Positions 24,601-37,058 are shown, numbered from the stretch's first letter. The stretch: DNA of 64,000 bases from Cordia subcordata (GCA_028554755.1 JAPTOF010000003.1:24530001-24594000); one strand, 5' to 3'. Notes: generated by a model not told the origin, from the letters alone. Numbers and translations: made by a program.

Positions 24601-27600
24601 AGGAGTAGCTCAAGATCTTATACGGTACGGTAGACTTAGAGTTGGTGATTTTTCTCTGTTGGAGGAATGTATAATTCAACAATACAAGTACAAGAAATTA
24701 GCAGGAGAATGATACAATAGTCAACATACCTTCACTGAGCGCCAATGCGAGTTTGGCCAACGTGCAGGATCTAAATCGCTGATGCCAGTGATTGTGCCCA
24801 TATAGCTGAGAACAAATCATCATTATCAGTCATCATAGTTAAACAACAGTCCCAAGAAGAAAAAAAGAAGCCAAGTAGAAAGAGAACCATGCCAAACTTC
24901 ACAAGTAAGACATACCGGCGGACACTTGAATCTTCCGTCTCAAACAGCATCCTGAAGCGCATACCGACAGAAACCCGAGTGTGATACACCGCCTTAACGT
25001 ACTTAGCTAGTGGTATGACAAATTCTGAAGGGCTAGCCCTGAATTTGAACACATGTGAGTAGATGCAGAAAATACATCGGCCGCACCATGTACTTAAACA
25101 GTTATCTAGTTGTTCAAAGTGCCAACAGCTTCACCTTGGATTGTAGAATATGGAGAAAGGGCTATTGGTTGCCGCTGCATGAGCTGCAGCAGCAAGAAGC
25201 CCTAAATGCATGCTATCACTTGACAAAACTGATGAAGGCATGACAGTTTGGGGTCGATTGGCTCGCCGAATACCCAGAAGCAATTGATTCCTCTCATTCC
25301 TGATGAATATATCAAGTTCAAATTTTGTTCAACATACACATACACTATTAGCCAAGCTTGTCAAATTAAAATATGTCCAGTATGCAGATCATAACAGAAA
25401 TTGTATATAACCAACTAGATCAGTGACTGAAATCGGTTCAATGTACTCCAATTCTTAATTTTCAATAGCAGATTCAGGTTACATAGAGAATAGACGCAAC
25501 TTGATGGATGCATTATAGAAACTCAATCTCAACGTCTTAATTTGGCTAATTAAGCTAGTAAGAGCAGTTAAATGAATCAATTGCTAACTCAGTACCCATG
25601 CAATTTGTAATGTCGAGGATAAACCATCTAGCATAAATAAAATATTACCAACCAAGTGTTTGCCTACCATATAAAAATAACTGAATCCCCAGCAACAAGT
25701 CTTTTTGCACTAACAAAGACACTCCAACCTGTCGTAAGGAGATGTCTCTTAGGTTGACCTGTAATAAGAACAATAAGAAACCATTAGCATCAGGAATCTG
25801 CATAGCAAATGCCATTTCCATACTATGCTTGAAATATTTAAGTTCACCCCATAACTATGTGTTCAGGGCCAAGATTTAAACAGGTGCAGGAGACTCCAGA
25901 AAAGACTGGATCTAACCCTAAATTTCAGAAAAGAAATAAGAATCTCAGATGCTTATCAAAAGCATACTTTAGCAGACAATTGCTGCACAACCTTGCATCT
26001 TTTCCTTCCTTTACCATTTTAGAATGAGAAGAGAACTAATCCCCCATTTAGACAAACTTACCTCGAAAAATATGTCTGAATTTCCACTCATTGTCATGCA
26101 GATCTCTTGCTATCAACTCTTGTGCTGGTGGTTGCTGGGAAAAATCCTGTAATCAAAATTGTACATTCAGAAGTTATGCCCCAGATACCTTCTTTTCTCA
26201 TCCTACTCAAAAAGGAAAAGCAAAAGGAAAAGAAACAAAAGAAAGTACCAGTGGAGGGAACACTTTTTCGGCTGCTCGGCGAGGAACTGAAAATCCACCA
26301 TGAGTACTTGTGTCACTGGCGGTCAGTGTTTTGCAGAAGTAGTTTGTTGGCTGTTTGCTGGGGCAACCTAAATCCGCTGGGAGGAAAGAGGCCTCCTTTT
26401 GCTCTTGCTGGAAAATGATTCATTCACATTTCATCAAAAGAGAACAGAAGCAATGAACCATAAAATTATTGTCACCAAGTTGACATACTGGACTCAGTGG
26501 CTGCAAGGTCATTTGAGCATAAACCTCATCTGTCTCCACATCAGCCTGAAGTGAGTAAAAGTTCAGTCACAAGAACCAGCCCATAAGACAACTTCCTACG
26601 CCAAGACAAATGGTGACAAATGGTGAAGGCCACTTACATGCATGGTAACATTATGAAGCTGACAGATAAGTTGAGGAGGTAAGCTTGGATAATTAGGGAT
26701 TTGAGCATCGACTTCCTTGTTGGTTGATGCAGCAACCTTAGCAAATTCAAAAACTTATGAGTTTACAATTGTTTACGACATGGTAAGTATCATTCGGCAC
26801 AAAACAAAGGCTTAATACAGCAAAAATTGCTTCTTTCCAAAATGCAAATACAGCAGGAAATGTTCAGATTTATTATATTTTTAGCACAGACAAATGGTCA
26901 TTCATATATAATATAAGAGATCCTTGAACACCCAGCTAGAATCATAATTATTTAAAGCTATCTGCAAGTAGAAAATCCAACAAGAATGCAATACGATATA
27001 GGAAACATAAACTAAGCCAGGATTAGCCTGATCTTGTGGCTGTGGGCATAGGCACTACGAAAATAAAACTTCATAGATCAAGAGAAGACGCGTCGCAAGG
27101 ACTTGGTGGTGAAAATAAGACCACAGAAGAGGATGGGGCCTCTTAAGGCCTTCTCAAGGTCCACAATGCAGCAAACGCACTATCATATCTAAGATTAACC
27201 ATTTTAAGTACCAAGGAGCATTATAACAACAGAGAGCATGATCAAATTGCTCTGGTCAATTGCAAGGTTACAAAGTTGTCCCCTCGAGTTCCCCTCTCCC
27301 CAGGGCTCTTCCTTTCATGTTGAACTCAGCTTTTCTACATCTCTTCAACTCTGTTTGAATTTATATCAACATAGTTCGGCTGTATGAGCAAGAAACAAAC
27401 CTGCTCACTGTGACCTTGAGGGAAATATACCACACGGCTTCCAACAGCAGGTAGTGAAACAAGAGGACCCGCACAAGCATGCCATAGTTCAGAGTTCAAA
27501 CACCTCTTGTCCCCTGCAACTCAAATTCCAAAAGAATTATAAATTGCTGAAGTCTCAACCAGCTGATTATCAAATTCTAGTTATAGAACCACCAATAAGA

Positions 27601-28138
27601 AACCCCATCTCGCAGATCTCAACCTAATGACGCATTAAGAAGAGATCATGGATAATTTAGCGGTTGTACTAAAAGCACAATTGCCTGGAAGAGAATTGCA
27701 GACAACTCCAAAGACCAAAAGCACTAGGAACAAGATAGCTCTTTCAGAGATGAACTAAGAATTCTACATGCTTCTGCATCCAAATTTTAAATGAGAAGTG
27801 AAAGAAGGCCAGGTGGAGAACTACAAGGTAAACCTTCGCGAGTCTCTTTCACAAAATCCTCAGGAAGAACTCATAATTTAATCTGAAGAAGTCCAAAAAA
27901 CACATCTTTTGGACAGATCATCTGCTTAACCAGTGAAGAAAACAATTTGGGGAGGGGGGGTGGAGGAGGAGGAAGAGTGGGGCCGTTGCTGCACTTATAC
28001 AGCTAGGACAAACACAAATTCAAGCACCATAAAGCAAGCGAGCTAGAAACAGGATCATAGCTAAACAGAAAAACCAAAAAAGAAAGAGTTTTTACCTTCA
28101 GGAGACTGCTGATTGAAACAAGCACCAGCAAGCCTCAT
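21666..28138 (-). CDS. ARF6: Auxin response factor 6-type transcription factor
   Basis: Fourteen exons join in phase on the minus strand: 28096-28138, 27401-27513, 26638-26736, 26489-26545, 26249-26407, 26062-26146, 25668-25758, 25135-25299, 24916-25038, 24730-24805, 24362-24509, 22796-24006, 22296-22486, 21666-21864. They encode 919 residues, close to Arabidopsis ARF6 (935, from memory). The B3 DNA-binding domain spans about 127-229 ([36 protein letters not shown]). The ARF dimerisation domain spans about 254-345 ([20 protein letters not shown]). A Gln-rich activator region fills exon 12. The C-terminal PB1 domain spans about 790-877, with the invariant lysine in VYKSG and the acidic DQEND motif. 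It ends in an ARF6-like tail ([18 protein letters not shown]...GSLDY) rather than the ARF8 tail. Q-rich ARFs activate auxin-responsive promoters in the nucleus. The transcript carries an intact miR167 site (22347-22367) and a probable uORF. No defects were seen. Confidence 0.97.
22347..22367 (-). promoter_or_regulatory. miR167 target site in ARF6 exon 13
   Basis: The 21 bases read on the minus strand from GAGATCAGG through GCAGCTTGT match the miR167-complementary site known in ARF6 and ARF8 of other plants. The site encodes RSGWQLV inside the PB1 domain, as in Arabidopsis. It predicts slicing of this mRNA by miR167. No miR167 precursor was recognised in the window. Confidence 0.92.
24271..24305. 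repeat. GC-rich/poly-G tract in ARF6 intron 11
   Basis: Low-complexity sequence (gggacccccgcgcgcacacc followed by a run of about a dozen G). It lies within the intron between exons 11 and 12 and is not coding. Confidence 0.8.
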
Positions 28139-28272
28139 TTCTGCAGATTCAACAGGATGATGTGTAGGCACCACTGCAGCAACCAAAGACTACAACCACC
28201 ACCAACCCACCCCAAAAATAACCAACTCAAAGCAGTGAAAAGAAGCTTCTTGCACCTCCTTTTTACCCAAAA

Positions 28273-28323
28273 TCAGCATACTACTTCACTTTCCCCTCTC
28301 CCTAACCCCACAAGAATTACCAT
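28273..28323 (-). promoter_or_regulatory. Short upstream ORF in the ARF6 leader
   Basis: An ATG at 28323 (minus strand) opens a 16-codon frame (MVILVGLGRGESEVVC) that ends with TGA at 28273-28275, about 135 bases before the main start codon. uORFs in ARF leaders are known to reduce main-ORF translation in Arabidopsis, in a way that depends on reinitiation factors. Whether this segment is exonic in the mature leader cannot be shown from the sequence. Confidence 0.45.
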
Positions 28324-29604
28324 GCAGTAAGAAAAAACTTTTCCCCTCCACCACCACCACCACCACCTAACCACCAATTGTTTCAGAAACAATTGAACAA
28401 ATTTCTGTATATTAAAGCTTCATATGAAGATAATGAACCAAGATGATAGCTTTTCTGTTACCCTCTTGAGAACTCTTCAACCAAAACCTGTTCCAATACA
28501 AGAAGCAAAAGATTTCAGCTTCATTACCACTTTTATCTTCTTCACCCAACACCCCCTCAAATACACCAAATTTGAGACGAAAGGTAAAAGCTTAATGTTT
28601 CCAAATCTTTTTAGACGAAAGACTACCACATTTCAGCTCCAATCTCATCAAAATCCGAGCTTTTAAAACAAGCACAGCCAAGAACACCCAAAAAGCCAAA
28701 AACTCTCTAACAGCTTTTTCAGATCTCAGCTTTTCCCTACAGGCTTACGACTTCTCAACGTTGCTTAAAACAAGCCAAAATTTGCCTCGAAACACAGCCA
28801 AAAAAAAAACCCAGGATTTGTTTTACGCAATGTAACAGATTTAGCTAAAAAAAGAAAGTAGCTTCCACAGCTAATGACTTCCAAAATCTTACTTTTTCAC
28901 ACCACACATACACACTTGTATAAATGCAGGTATTTATTCAAGAAACAGTTATGCATATTTATATATATAGGTCTAGAAAGGAAGCAATAGAAATGATATT
29001 GGCTTGGCACAGCTGAATAGGTGCCAGCAATGGAAATTGTACAAGTTAAAGTGTACTAAATACTACTGCTTCCCTCTTTTGCTTGTGCTTTTTTTCTTTT
29101 TTTTTTTTTGCCCTTTTCAAACGCTATAATAATTTTACTTTTGTGGATATATGGAATATGTATGTACCTATGCCTGCGTGTTTCTCTATCCTCTAGGCTC
29201 CAAGCAATCAATCCACCCAACACAACCACTAGTTTCTTCCGATGTCAATTTATACGGATTTGGACCCTGTATATTTATGAAGGACGTGCTATTTTATATA
29301 AATTTTTTTTTATAATATTATGAATTTATGATGTTCCAAATTTATTATATATATCATGGTAAAGAAAAGTAATTACTAAATATGTTAAAATATATAGATG
29401 TCCCATGTAAAAAATGCTCAAGGCTCAAACCCATCGTACAAGGTATTGAGTCACTATTTGTATTTATTAATTAATTTTGCGATGAAACATTAGCTATTCT
29501 TAATAAGATATAAAATCTGAATGTTTGGTGTAGATGATTAAAGTCCAAGTCCATCTATCAAAGGTCACACAATCATATCAAAGTCTAAGTCCATCTATCG
29601 AAGT
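28324..29604. other. ARF6 leader and promoter region
   Basis: On the minus strand the first several hundred bases upstream of the start are GA/CT-rich and GC-richer, as expected for a long ARF 5' leader. Sequence beyond about 29000 becomes AT-rich. No other gene was recognised; the forward frame at 28424-28666 lies antisense to the leader and has no motif. Confidence 0.5.
28957..28968 (-). promoter_or_regulatory. Candidate TATA box of ARF6
   Basis: The minus strand reads TATATATAAATA at this site. If it is used, the leader would be about 800 bases, consistent with the long leaders known for ARF6/ARF8. Other AT-rich sites nearby could serve instead. Confidence 0.35.
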
Positions 29605-29734
29605 GGGTCACATGATCATCAAAGTCGAATCCATACACTATTTTGACTCACAAGTGAATAGGTGTTAAAGGGTCACATGATCATCGAAGTCGAATCCATA
29701 CACTATTTTGACTCACAAGTGAATAGGTGTTAAA
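29605..29734. repeat. 65-bp tandem duplication
   Basis: Units 29605-29669 and 29670-29734, each beginning gggtcacatgatcatc(a/g)aag and ending aataggtgttaaag, are almost identical. A more diverged, shorter relative precedes them at about 29540-29604 (aagtccatctatc repeated). Confidence 0.9.
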
Positions 29735-29950
29735 GCATATAGACGTCCCACATGATTTCTCAAAACTCAAATTTATCATATAAAGTTCTAGACTACTCTC
29801 CATATTAATTAGTTGATTTTATAACCAAATCTTATTTATGTTTAACAAAATGAATCATGCTTCAATCAGACCCTAGAAAAATAAAGATTAATAGATTGCC
29901 CATTTTTATAATTCCTTTGTTTTATTCACGTGCAAAGAAATGGTAATTAA

Positions 29951-31040
29951 GGGGGCATTTTGGTTCAGAAAATTAAAAACCATTCCTGGGAACCACATTC
30001 CTAGGAATTTGATTCCTAGGAATGTGATTCTTGAAAATGATCTAAAAATTATTTGGCATATCAAAAATATTCCCAAGAATGTTAACTCGACATATTTATT
30101 TAAAAACTAATATTGCTGGAAATTTTGAGTTATTTTACAAAAATGTCTCTTAATTAATTTATTATTATTACTATTTATTTATTTATTTCATTGGTTTTAA
30201 TTTTTAATTAACTATAAATTAATTTAATTAATTATTACCCATTTTTAATCAATGATTTTACCTAATTAATTAATATTTAAATTTTAATAATTAATTAAAT
30301 ATTAATTTTTAATTTAGTTTACTTTTTTAAATAATTAAATTATAAACTAATTAATTAATAAATTAATTATTATTTTATTAATTTTGAATTGATGAATCAT
30401 TTTTAATTAACAATTACTTATTATTTATTATAATTATTTTATTTTTATTTTTGATTATTTAAATTTGTTTTTAAAATTATTATTATTTAATTAATTATTA
30501 ATTATTATTTGAATTTAATTTTAATTTTTAATTTTTAATTATTTTCTATTTTGAAATTTTAATTATTATTTTATTTTTATCTTAATTAATTATTTTTTTT
30601 GTTCATTAATTTTTAAATATCTTTTTATTTTTAATTATTCTTTTTAAATTAATTATTAATTATTTTTATTTTTATCAACAATTTTGCCATCCTCGTCTTC
30701 ACCCCAGACTGGGGGTGCTTATCATGTTTTAAGACAAAACACCTATTATTATTTATTAATTATTTTTTATTATTGTTAATACTTATCATAATTAGAAGGT
30801 CTTAAATATAGGTTTTTTTAATCTTTTTAATTATTTTACACATTCTGACAACTTAGGAATGTTGGATTCCCACCCCCTTGCGTGGGAATGGAAATTGAGC
30901 AAATCATAGGAATATTGCATTCTCGGGAATGCAAGATGCCTGGGAATCATTTTTCATTCTGCAAACTAAACGCAGGAATATCACATTCTTGAATTCGCTT
31001 TCCCAGGAATCTTCCATGGTTCCATGAACCAAACACCTAT
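29951..31040. mobile_element. PIF/Harbinger-like non-autonomous element with an extreme AT core
   Basis: About 1.09 kb flanked by TAA (29948-29950 and 31041-31043). The left end gggggcattttggttcag is the inverse of the right end (ctgaaccaaa-type sequence, with aaccaaacacctat at 31027-31040). Repeated attcctggga and ggaat motifs mark both arms. The core at about 30070-30690 is almost entirely A and T, built from attaatt phrases. No transposase frame is present. Superfamily is inferred from duplication and end sequence. Confidence 0.65.
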
Positions 31041-31593
31041 TAAGTGTTAAAAAACAGTGATTGTGAAAGCCATTATGGTATAGAGAACAATTCAAGATTA
31101 ACTATTAAGTAGTTCGTTTAGATTAGTTGATATCCTATACTAGGAGGTGTGTGACAATGAGGCACAAATACAACCAAGTTTTACATTCACAAGCGTATGG
31201 ATCGTGTTTAGTATAATGCGTGCATGCGGGTATCATTTCCACAGAAAGGCTACCTTAGTTTGGTCTCTACGTTCTCGGTATCTAAAACTAGTTACGTACG
31301 AGTGTGTGCTTTCTTTAGGATTAAAGAGAGCTCGGAGAAAGAAAAATAAACCTAAGCTAACATAATCTAATAGAGGAACCTAGAGTGTCAAGCTAAGGAA
31401 AGAAAGCTCTACAAGATGGAAAGAGATCTAAGGTGATTGCATTACAACTAGACTTTGGCTATGATAATGGTTTGGGCTATCTATCACTTGATTGCTTTCT
31501 TGGAGACCTTAGCTAACTAACCTTAGTATCCACTAGGACTCGATGCAGGTCTACCCTAAGTAGATCTCTCTAGAATATAACGTGGTTCTTATA

Positions 31594-32077
31594 TAGAGCT
31601 GGCAAACGGATACTCGCAGGTCAACACGACCCATTTATGGCAGGTGGGTCGGGTCGAGTCGGGTGAAGTCACCCCGTTTATCCAACGAGCCAGGGGTATT
31701 AAAACCTTAAATCAACCCTAATGGATTGGTGGGTTAGACAAGTTATTTTGGTAGGTTAAACGGGTCATTTTTTCGAGCTCGCTGGTCATTTTTGGCGGGT
31801 TAGGTGGGTTCTATGGGTCGTTTTAGCCGATTAAGTGGGTTGGCGGGTCATTTTGGTGAGTTAGGCAGGTTCACGGGTTGTTTTGGCTGGTTAGATAGGT
31901 CATTTTTTATGGGTTCGCTGATCACCTGTAGGTTGACCCAACCTGACTCGCATATTTGGCAGGTTGGGTCAGGTCGACCTATTTGTCTAGCGGGTCATTG
32001 AACCAATAACCCTAATCCTCTTTTTTGGAGGGTTAGGCGGGTCGACCAGCAGACCTCAATCCGTTTTGCCACCTCTA
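31594..32077. mobile_element. GGGT-rich element with terminal inverted repeats (copy 1)
   Basis: 484 bp. The ends tagagctggcaaacggat and its inverse atccgttttgccacctcta define the element. The interior consists of degenerate repeats of gggttaggcgggtcattttg, making it much richer in G than its surroundings. The forward frame at 31804-32001 is read-through of these repeats. A related element lies at 36112-36586. No clear target duplication. Confidence 0.6.
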
Positions 32078-33160
32078 TCCTTTTGACCTAGGGTTTTAGG
32101 GCTTAGTTAACTAAATTCTCTTTGGTATTGATTAATGTCCTACTCGAAAGACTAACCTATAAGTATTGTTTCAGACTAGAGATTAGACTCCTAGAGCATT
32201 AACTCGTGCAAGTGGGTACCCTTTTAGTATTGTTTTAGACTAGAGGTATACTCTTATCACACTAAGTCATCTATTAAGCATATTAATCAACACACATTAG
32301 TTGCAAATAAGACTCATGCCATTAGCATGGATGAAAGCTAAGGTGGAACCACTACCGATCTCATTTAGGCAAAAAAGAATACATACATCTTCACTTAGGC
32401 ATTTTAACAAAAACATAAACACGTTTGATTTTCAATACATAGATATATTGAATCATGCCATTAATCAATGTAAACAAGCATACAATCCTTTATTCGTAGC
32501 CTTAATATAATATACAACAACAAAGACCCAAAGATCTGGCCTATTCTAACAATATATTTACAAGATCTAGAGAAAGAACAAGAAGAACTCCTCTACATCT
32601 TGCTTCCAAATCCATACAAGCCTTTCAAATTCTTGTTAAATGCTTCAATCCTAACTTGGTATGGGGTTTAGATGGCATATGGAGGTGTTAATTAAAGTGG
32701 AAAAAAGGTTAGGATTAATGGGTTTCTCCCCTTAAAATGGCCTAAAACGAGCTATTTGTAGCTATTTTAGCCCACAGTCAGTTGACCTAGCCTAGGGCCT
32801 GGCATAGGGAAGAGGGAGTCCAGCCTAGAAAGTGAACATTCTGACTTGGCCAAAGGCTTGGCCTTGGCAAGGGGTCGACCAGCTATGACAACTAAAATGT
32901 TCATAACTTGTGCGTTTTGGCTTTGATTTACTCACGATTTTTTCTATTGCCTCCTATCGCTTCCAGGGACCTCCAAAGCCATTTTTCTTCATCTTTTCAT
33001 GCATATAAACATCTCCAAACTTTGTTCATACTCTTTACATCTTCAACCAAGCTTAATTTCTTCTCCTAAAACACACATCCCCGCTCTTGCTCGATTGCAT
33101 CATTCTTCGTCCGAGAGCTTCCAAATGGACTTTTCTTCATTTCTTCTCCTCAAAATCAAC

Positions 33161-33366
33161 CCTAGCTTGGCTCCTTGATTAAAGAATCAATATTTTAAGC
33201 TCAAGTCTTTCTCTCAAAATCTGTCTAAAACACGAAATAAGACACTTAGTGTAGCATTTATACCCTAGCTTGGCTCCTTGATTAAAGAATCAACATTTTA
33301 AGCTCAAGTCTTTCTCTCAAAATGTGTCTAAAACACGAAATAAGACACTTAGTGTAGCATTTATGC
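33161..33366. repeat. 103-bp tandem duplication
   Basis: Two units (33161-33263 and 33264-33366) start cctagcttggctccttgatt and end gtgtagcattta. They differ at only a few bases. Confidence 0.9.
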
Positions 33367-33641
33367 ATTTTGACACTTACATGTACAAATATGACTAGTA
33401 GTGCACAAATGCAACCCTAAATACACTCAATAAAGCTCAAAACACCCTAGAAAGTGTATGAAAACAATATATTCAAACATACACAAATCACACACATCAT
33501 TAAACTTGATCAATAATTGAGTCATTTCTTTGTCATTTTTACGTTAAAAAAAGGTAATGAAGTGCTAAAAAGATGACAATTATGGAGGTTATACTAGTCT
33601 CAAACAACAATTCAAGGCTAACTATTAACTAGTTTATTTAG

Positions 33642-34509
33642 ACTCATTGTATGCTCGTAATATCAAACTTGTTCTACATATGAGCCAAATCTGAATTTTA
33701 GTTTTCAGCCTTAAATAAAAGATATTATATGCCTCAACCTATAAGCAAGTTAAACATTTGTGAAGTAGTCACATTATTTTATTAATGATGATATTAATAG
33801 TTCAGAATTCTTAACTCTCGCTCATAATATTATAGCTTTATTAACAAATATATCCTCAACTTGCTAAATTGTCGATTGTGTCATTGATGATCATAAAGAA
33901 ATTTTATGATCCAGGGATTCATCACATTTTAAAGTGCAAACCCGGCATGTAACAACTGTTTACCATGAATTAGCAAAAAATTTGCTTTGTATTTAAGAGA
34001 ACATTCAATCCAACTTGTTAATTCGTAAAAGTGAGTAGCGAGAAGTTTTGGCTGAGAAAATACCTGTGAGTCTCATGTGCGTGTGAGGTTTATCCCCTTC
34101 TAATACATGACTTGTACGTCATTTTGAACGTTTTCCCTAATTTGTTTGTTGTGAAATTTAAGCATAGGCAAGAAAAGTAGGGGGCAAGTGTAGATAGTGC
34201 AAAATTGAATGATTTGACCTCAGTGCACAGCATTCCAGTCTGTATTGATTTCAAGTGATACTGCGCTGATCTTAATCCACAATGGCATATAACCAAGCTG
34301 AGGTTGAGCAATTAATAAAAAATTGTCCCTTATAAGAAGACACCTCAATATATTATCTAAATTAATCAAAAATTGAATGATATTTTTTATAAAAGAATAT
34401 AAGTTTGAATTTCAAAACTTTTATTTACATTAAATTATTATTCGACTGTTTCACTCAATTCCTGGAAATGAAAACGAAATAGGTGAGAGTGTTATTATAC
34501 TCTCTCATA

Positions 34510-34553
<44 letters not shown>

Positions 34554-35320
34554 CAGACAACCATGCACACAATTATTTATTTCGTAGGACATGTCGAATA
34601 AGAAAAATTAATTAGTGTACAGCGGCCTTAAATACTCATCAGAAGATTCTTCCATGTGCCTAGATAGATAGATGTTTTTTGAGTACTTTTCAATGAAAAA
34701 CTATTATGTCCTTCACGGCTCAAGGACAGTGACATTAAAAACTTACGTTGGCTCATGTCAATGTTCTTCTCTATTCGTCGCTATCAAAAGTGTACCATAG
34801 CATTTAACTCGTACAACAGAAGCCTTGTCAATTTAAACTAAAAGATTACTCTAATACAAAAGTAAGGTGATAATTTTCTCATAGTATCAAACTCTCAAGC
34901 ACCATCTGTTTAAAAGAAAAACTATTAAGATTTTTTACGTATAAGACTAAAAAATAAATCAGGTCTACACTTGAAGAGATGTTTTAAATACAATAAATAA
35001 TAGCATAACCCCAATTGGCAACTCCTTAAAATGATTAGATTTTATTTTGAAGGACAAGTTGGGCAAACTGAAGTACACGATCTTGTATTTGGATGATCAA
35101 ATACCTTATTGGATAATAGACTAGAAATTTAGGTCACTAGTGTAATTGTATGCCGGCAAGTTTGTGCAAGTTCGTTTGCTAAAATATCTTCCTTTTCAAC
35201 TTATGTAATGAAAGGAACTATATAAAAGAATGAGACCATACAAGTCTTAATTTGATGATTCTAATAATTCTAACTTTTATGATATTCAAGTAGTAAATGG
35301 GACAATAACAACGAGACTTA
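33642..35320. other. Intergenic AT-rich DNA
   Basis: No gene or complete element recognised apart from the AT microsatellite at 34511-34551. The minus-strand frame at 34090-34311 has no recognisable motif. Confidence 0.4.
34511..34551. repeat. (TA)n microsatellite
   Basis: Uninterrupted TA dinucleotides, about 41 bases. Confidence 0.95.
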
Positions 35321-35432
35321 GAGGGTGTTTGGCTTTACTTATTTGGTACTTATAAATACTTAAATAGTAAAAAACATGTGAGATGCTATTTTTTTTTAGG
35401 TATTTATAAACTAAACCAAGCCAAACACCCTC
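35321..35432. mobile_element. Small hairpin MITE (family T2, copy 3, best preserved)
   Basis: 112 bp flanked by TTA at 35318-35320 and 35433-35435. The left end gagggtgtttggctt is the exact inverse of the right end aagccaaacaccctc, and the whole element folds into a hairpin. It is the cleanest reference copy for the family at 4120, 5361 and 51829. Confidence 0.85.
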
Positions 35433-36111
35433 TTAGATATACAAGCATATACAATGAGCTTGATTTACTATTTCATTGAGATATGAAATCTTTTCATATG
35501 CACAGTTTTATATATACATGTAATAATGAAACATGACAAAAGACGCATTACACACTGTATTAATATCATTATCTATCTTTTAGCACAATCCTCGGATGAA
35601 TATTATTGTCAATGATACGGGTAGTAAAGTGATAAGCCTCACGTCCCTTTTATTACATGGCCCCAATTAACCATAGCAATTTGCAAAAAGAGGAAAAACA
35701 GTAGAAAATTTTGCTTGGTTGATTGGTGAAGCAGTGAGCAAAAAATGCTATTGTTGCTGAAACAGTGAATTTTTACTTGATTGCTTGCTCAAGTAATCAA
35801 CAAAGAGTCAAGAAAAGGTCAAATATGCAGTTGAGGTCTTTTCCGCGGGAAGAGCATGTAGACCCCATAGCACTATGGGCGCAGCTCACTACTACTTTGA
35901 TGAACATGCTTTGTGTGAAAGAAGCATAAATGCTAATGCTGTAACCTGCTGATGCACCACTTTTGCTACCATTTTTCAATTTGACATACTTAATAAATCT
36001 TGGTAAATAATCGTTATTTAATTGAACAAAAAGAAAATTGAATTTCTGATGTTGCATGGTATTGTTTGATCAGCTACTTTGGACAAAACAATCATAATAC
36101 TCGTTCATTGT

Positions 36112-36586
36112 TAGAGCTAGCAAAACAGTTAAAACTTGCTAGTCGACCTGCCTAATCCACCAAAAAAGGAGGTTAGGACCCGCAAAAATGACTCGCCTAA
36201 CCCGTAACTTATTTAACTAATTAACCCTCTTAACCTGCCTTTTTCTTAAAAAATCATGGATAACTACTCATGTAATCTAAGCTTAATAATCATTTTTTGA
36301 TTGATTATGATCTTATGTTATGGTTTATTAAGAGTTTATGTATTTGATTTCATAATTGTTTTGTTAGAAATGCATAGTTTTAATTTATTTTTCTTAAATA
36401 TGAAGGGCGGACGGTGAACCTGCCAACCCGCCAGCTCGCATGTCGACTCGTCTGCTCCCCAATTCACCAAAGGTCGGGCGTGGGCTAACACTTTGATGGC
36501 CCGCCAAAAAATGACCCGGCCCAACAACTAGTTTAACCCGCTCTAGACGGGCAGGTCAATCCAACCCTATTCGTTTGCCAACTCTA
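36112..36586. mobile_element. GGGT-rich element with terminal inverted repeats (copy 2)
   Basis: 475 bp. Ends tagagctagcaaaac and its inverse (gtttgccaactcta) match the element at 31594-32077, with degenerate ccgcc/aacccg repeats inside (the same repeats read on the other strand). Similar length supports a defined family. Confidence 0.6.
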
Positions 36587-36833
36587 TTTAACACGATGGA
36601 AGAGAATCAATTGAGATGGTTTCAGCTTTCAATATATTAGGAGATCATTTATAATTTAATATTTGTTAAAGATGCACACAATATCCTGTAGAGTCAAAAT
36701 TTGACGTATATGAAACTAATTATAGAGGAGACAAACCTATTAATGAATATGGTTAAATTCATATAATCAATTTTAACTAGTAGGAAAAATTTTGGTTAGT
36801 AATATTAGTTCAATGTATAGTTAGGGCCCGTTT

Positions 36834-37055
36834 GAATTGTCTTTTTTTTTAAAGTGTTTTTTTTTATAGTTTTTGGAAAACAACCTTCTTTGAGAAGCTA
36901 AAAATTTCTGACTTTTAAAAAAATTGTATTTGAATTTTTTTTTTTTTAAGTTTCAGCTTTTTTAAAAGTTAAATCAAATAGTTATTGTAAATTTTAATAT
37001 AATTTTTTTTTTAAAAAATACTTTTTCTTGAAAAAAAGTCAATTCAAATAGACCC
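36834..37055. mobile_element. Tourist-like MITE (family T1, copy 2)
   Basis: 222 bp flanked by TTA (36831-36833 and 37056-37058). The left end gggcccgtttgaattg is the inverse of the right end caattcaaatagaccc. Confidence 0.8.
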
Positions 37056-37058
37056 TTA

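Larger units (their letters stand above)
31085..33641. mobile_element. Probable retrotransposon-derived non-coding insertion
   Basis: A 2.5-kb block bounded by direct repeats of about 36 bases: acaattcaagattaactatt at 31085 and acaattcaaggctaactatt at 33606. The phrase ttcacaagcgtatggatcg (from 31188) resembles non-coding tracts I associate with LTR retrotransposon remnants in other plants. No gag-pol frame is present. It contains the GGGT-rich element at 31594-32077 and a 103-bp tandem duplication. Class is uncertain; it could be a LARD-like remnant. Confidence 0.4.

Noticed and set aside
31804..32001. Gly/Arg-rich forward frame
   Set aside because: It is translation of degenerate GGGT repeats within a transposable element.
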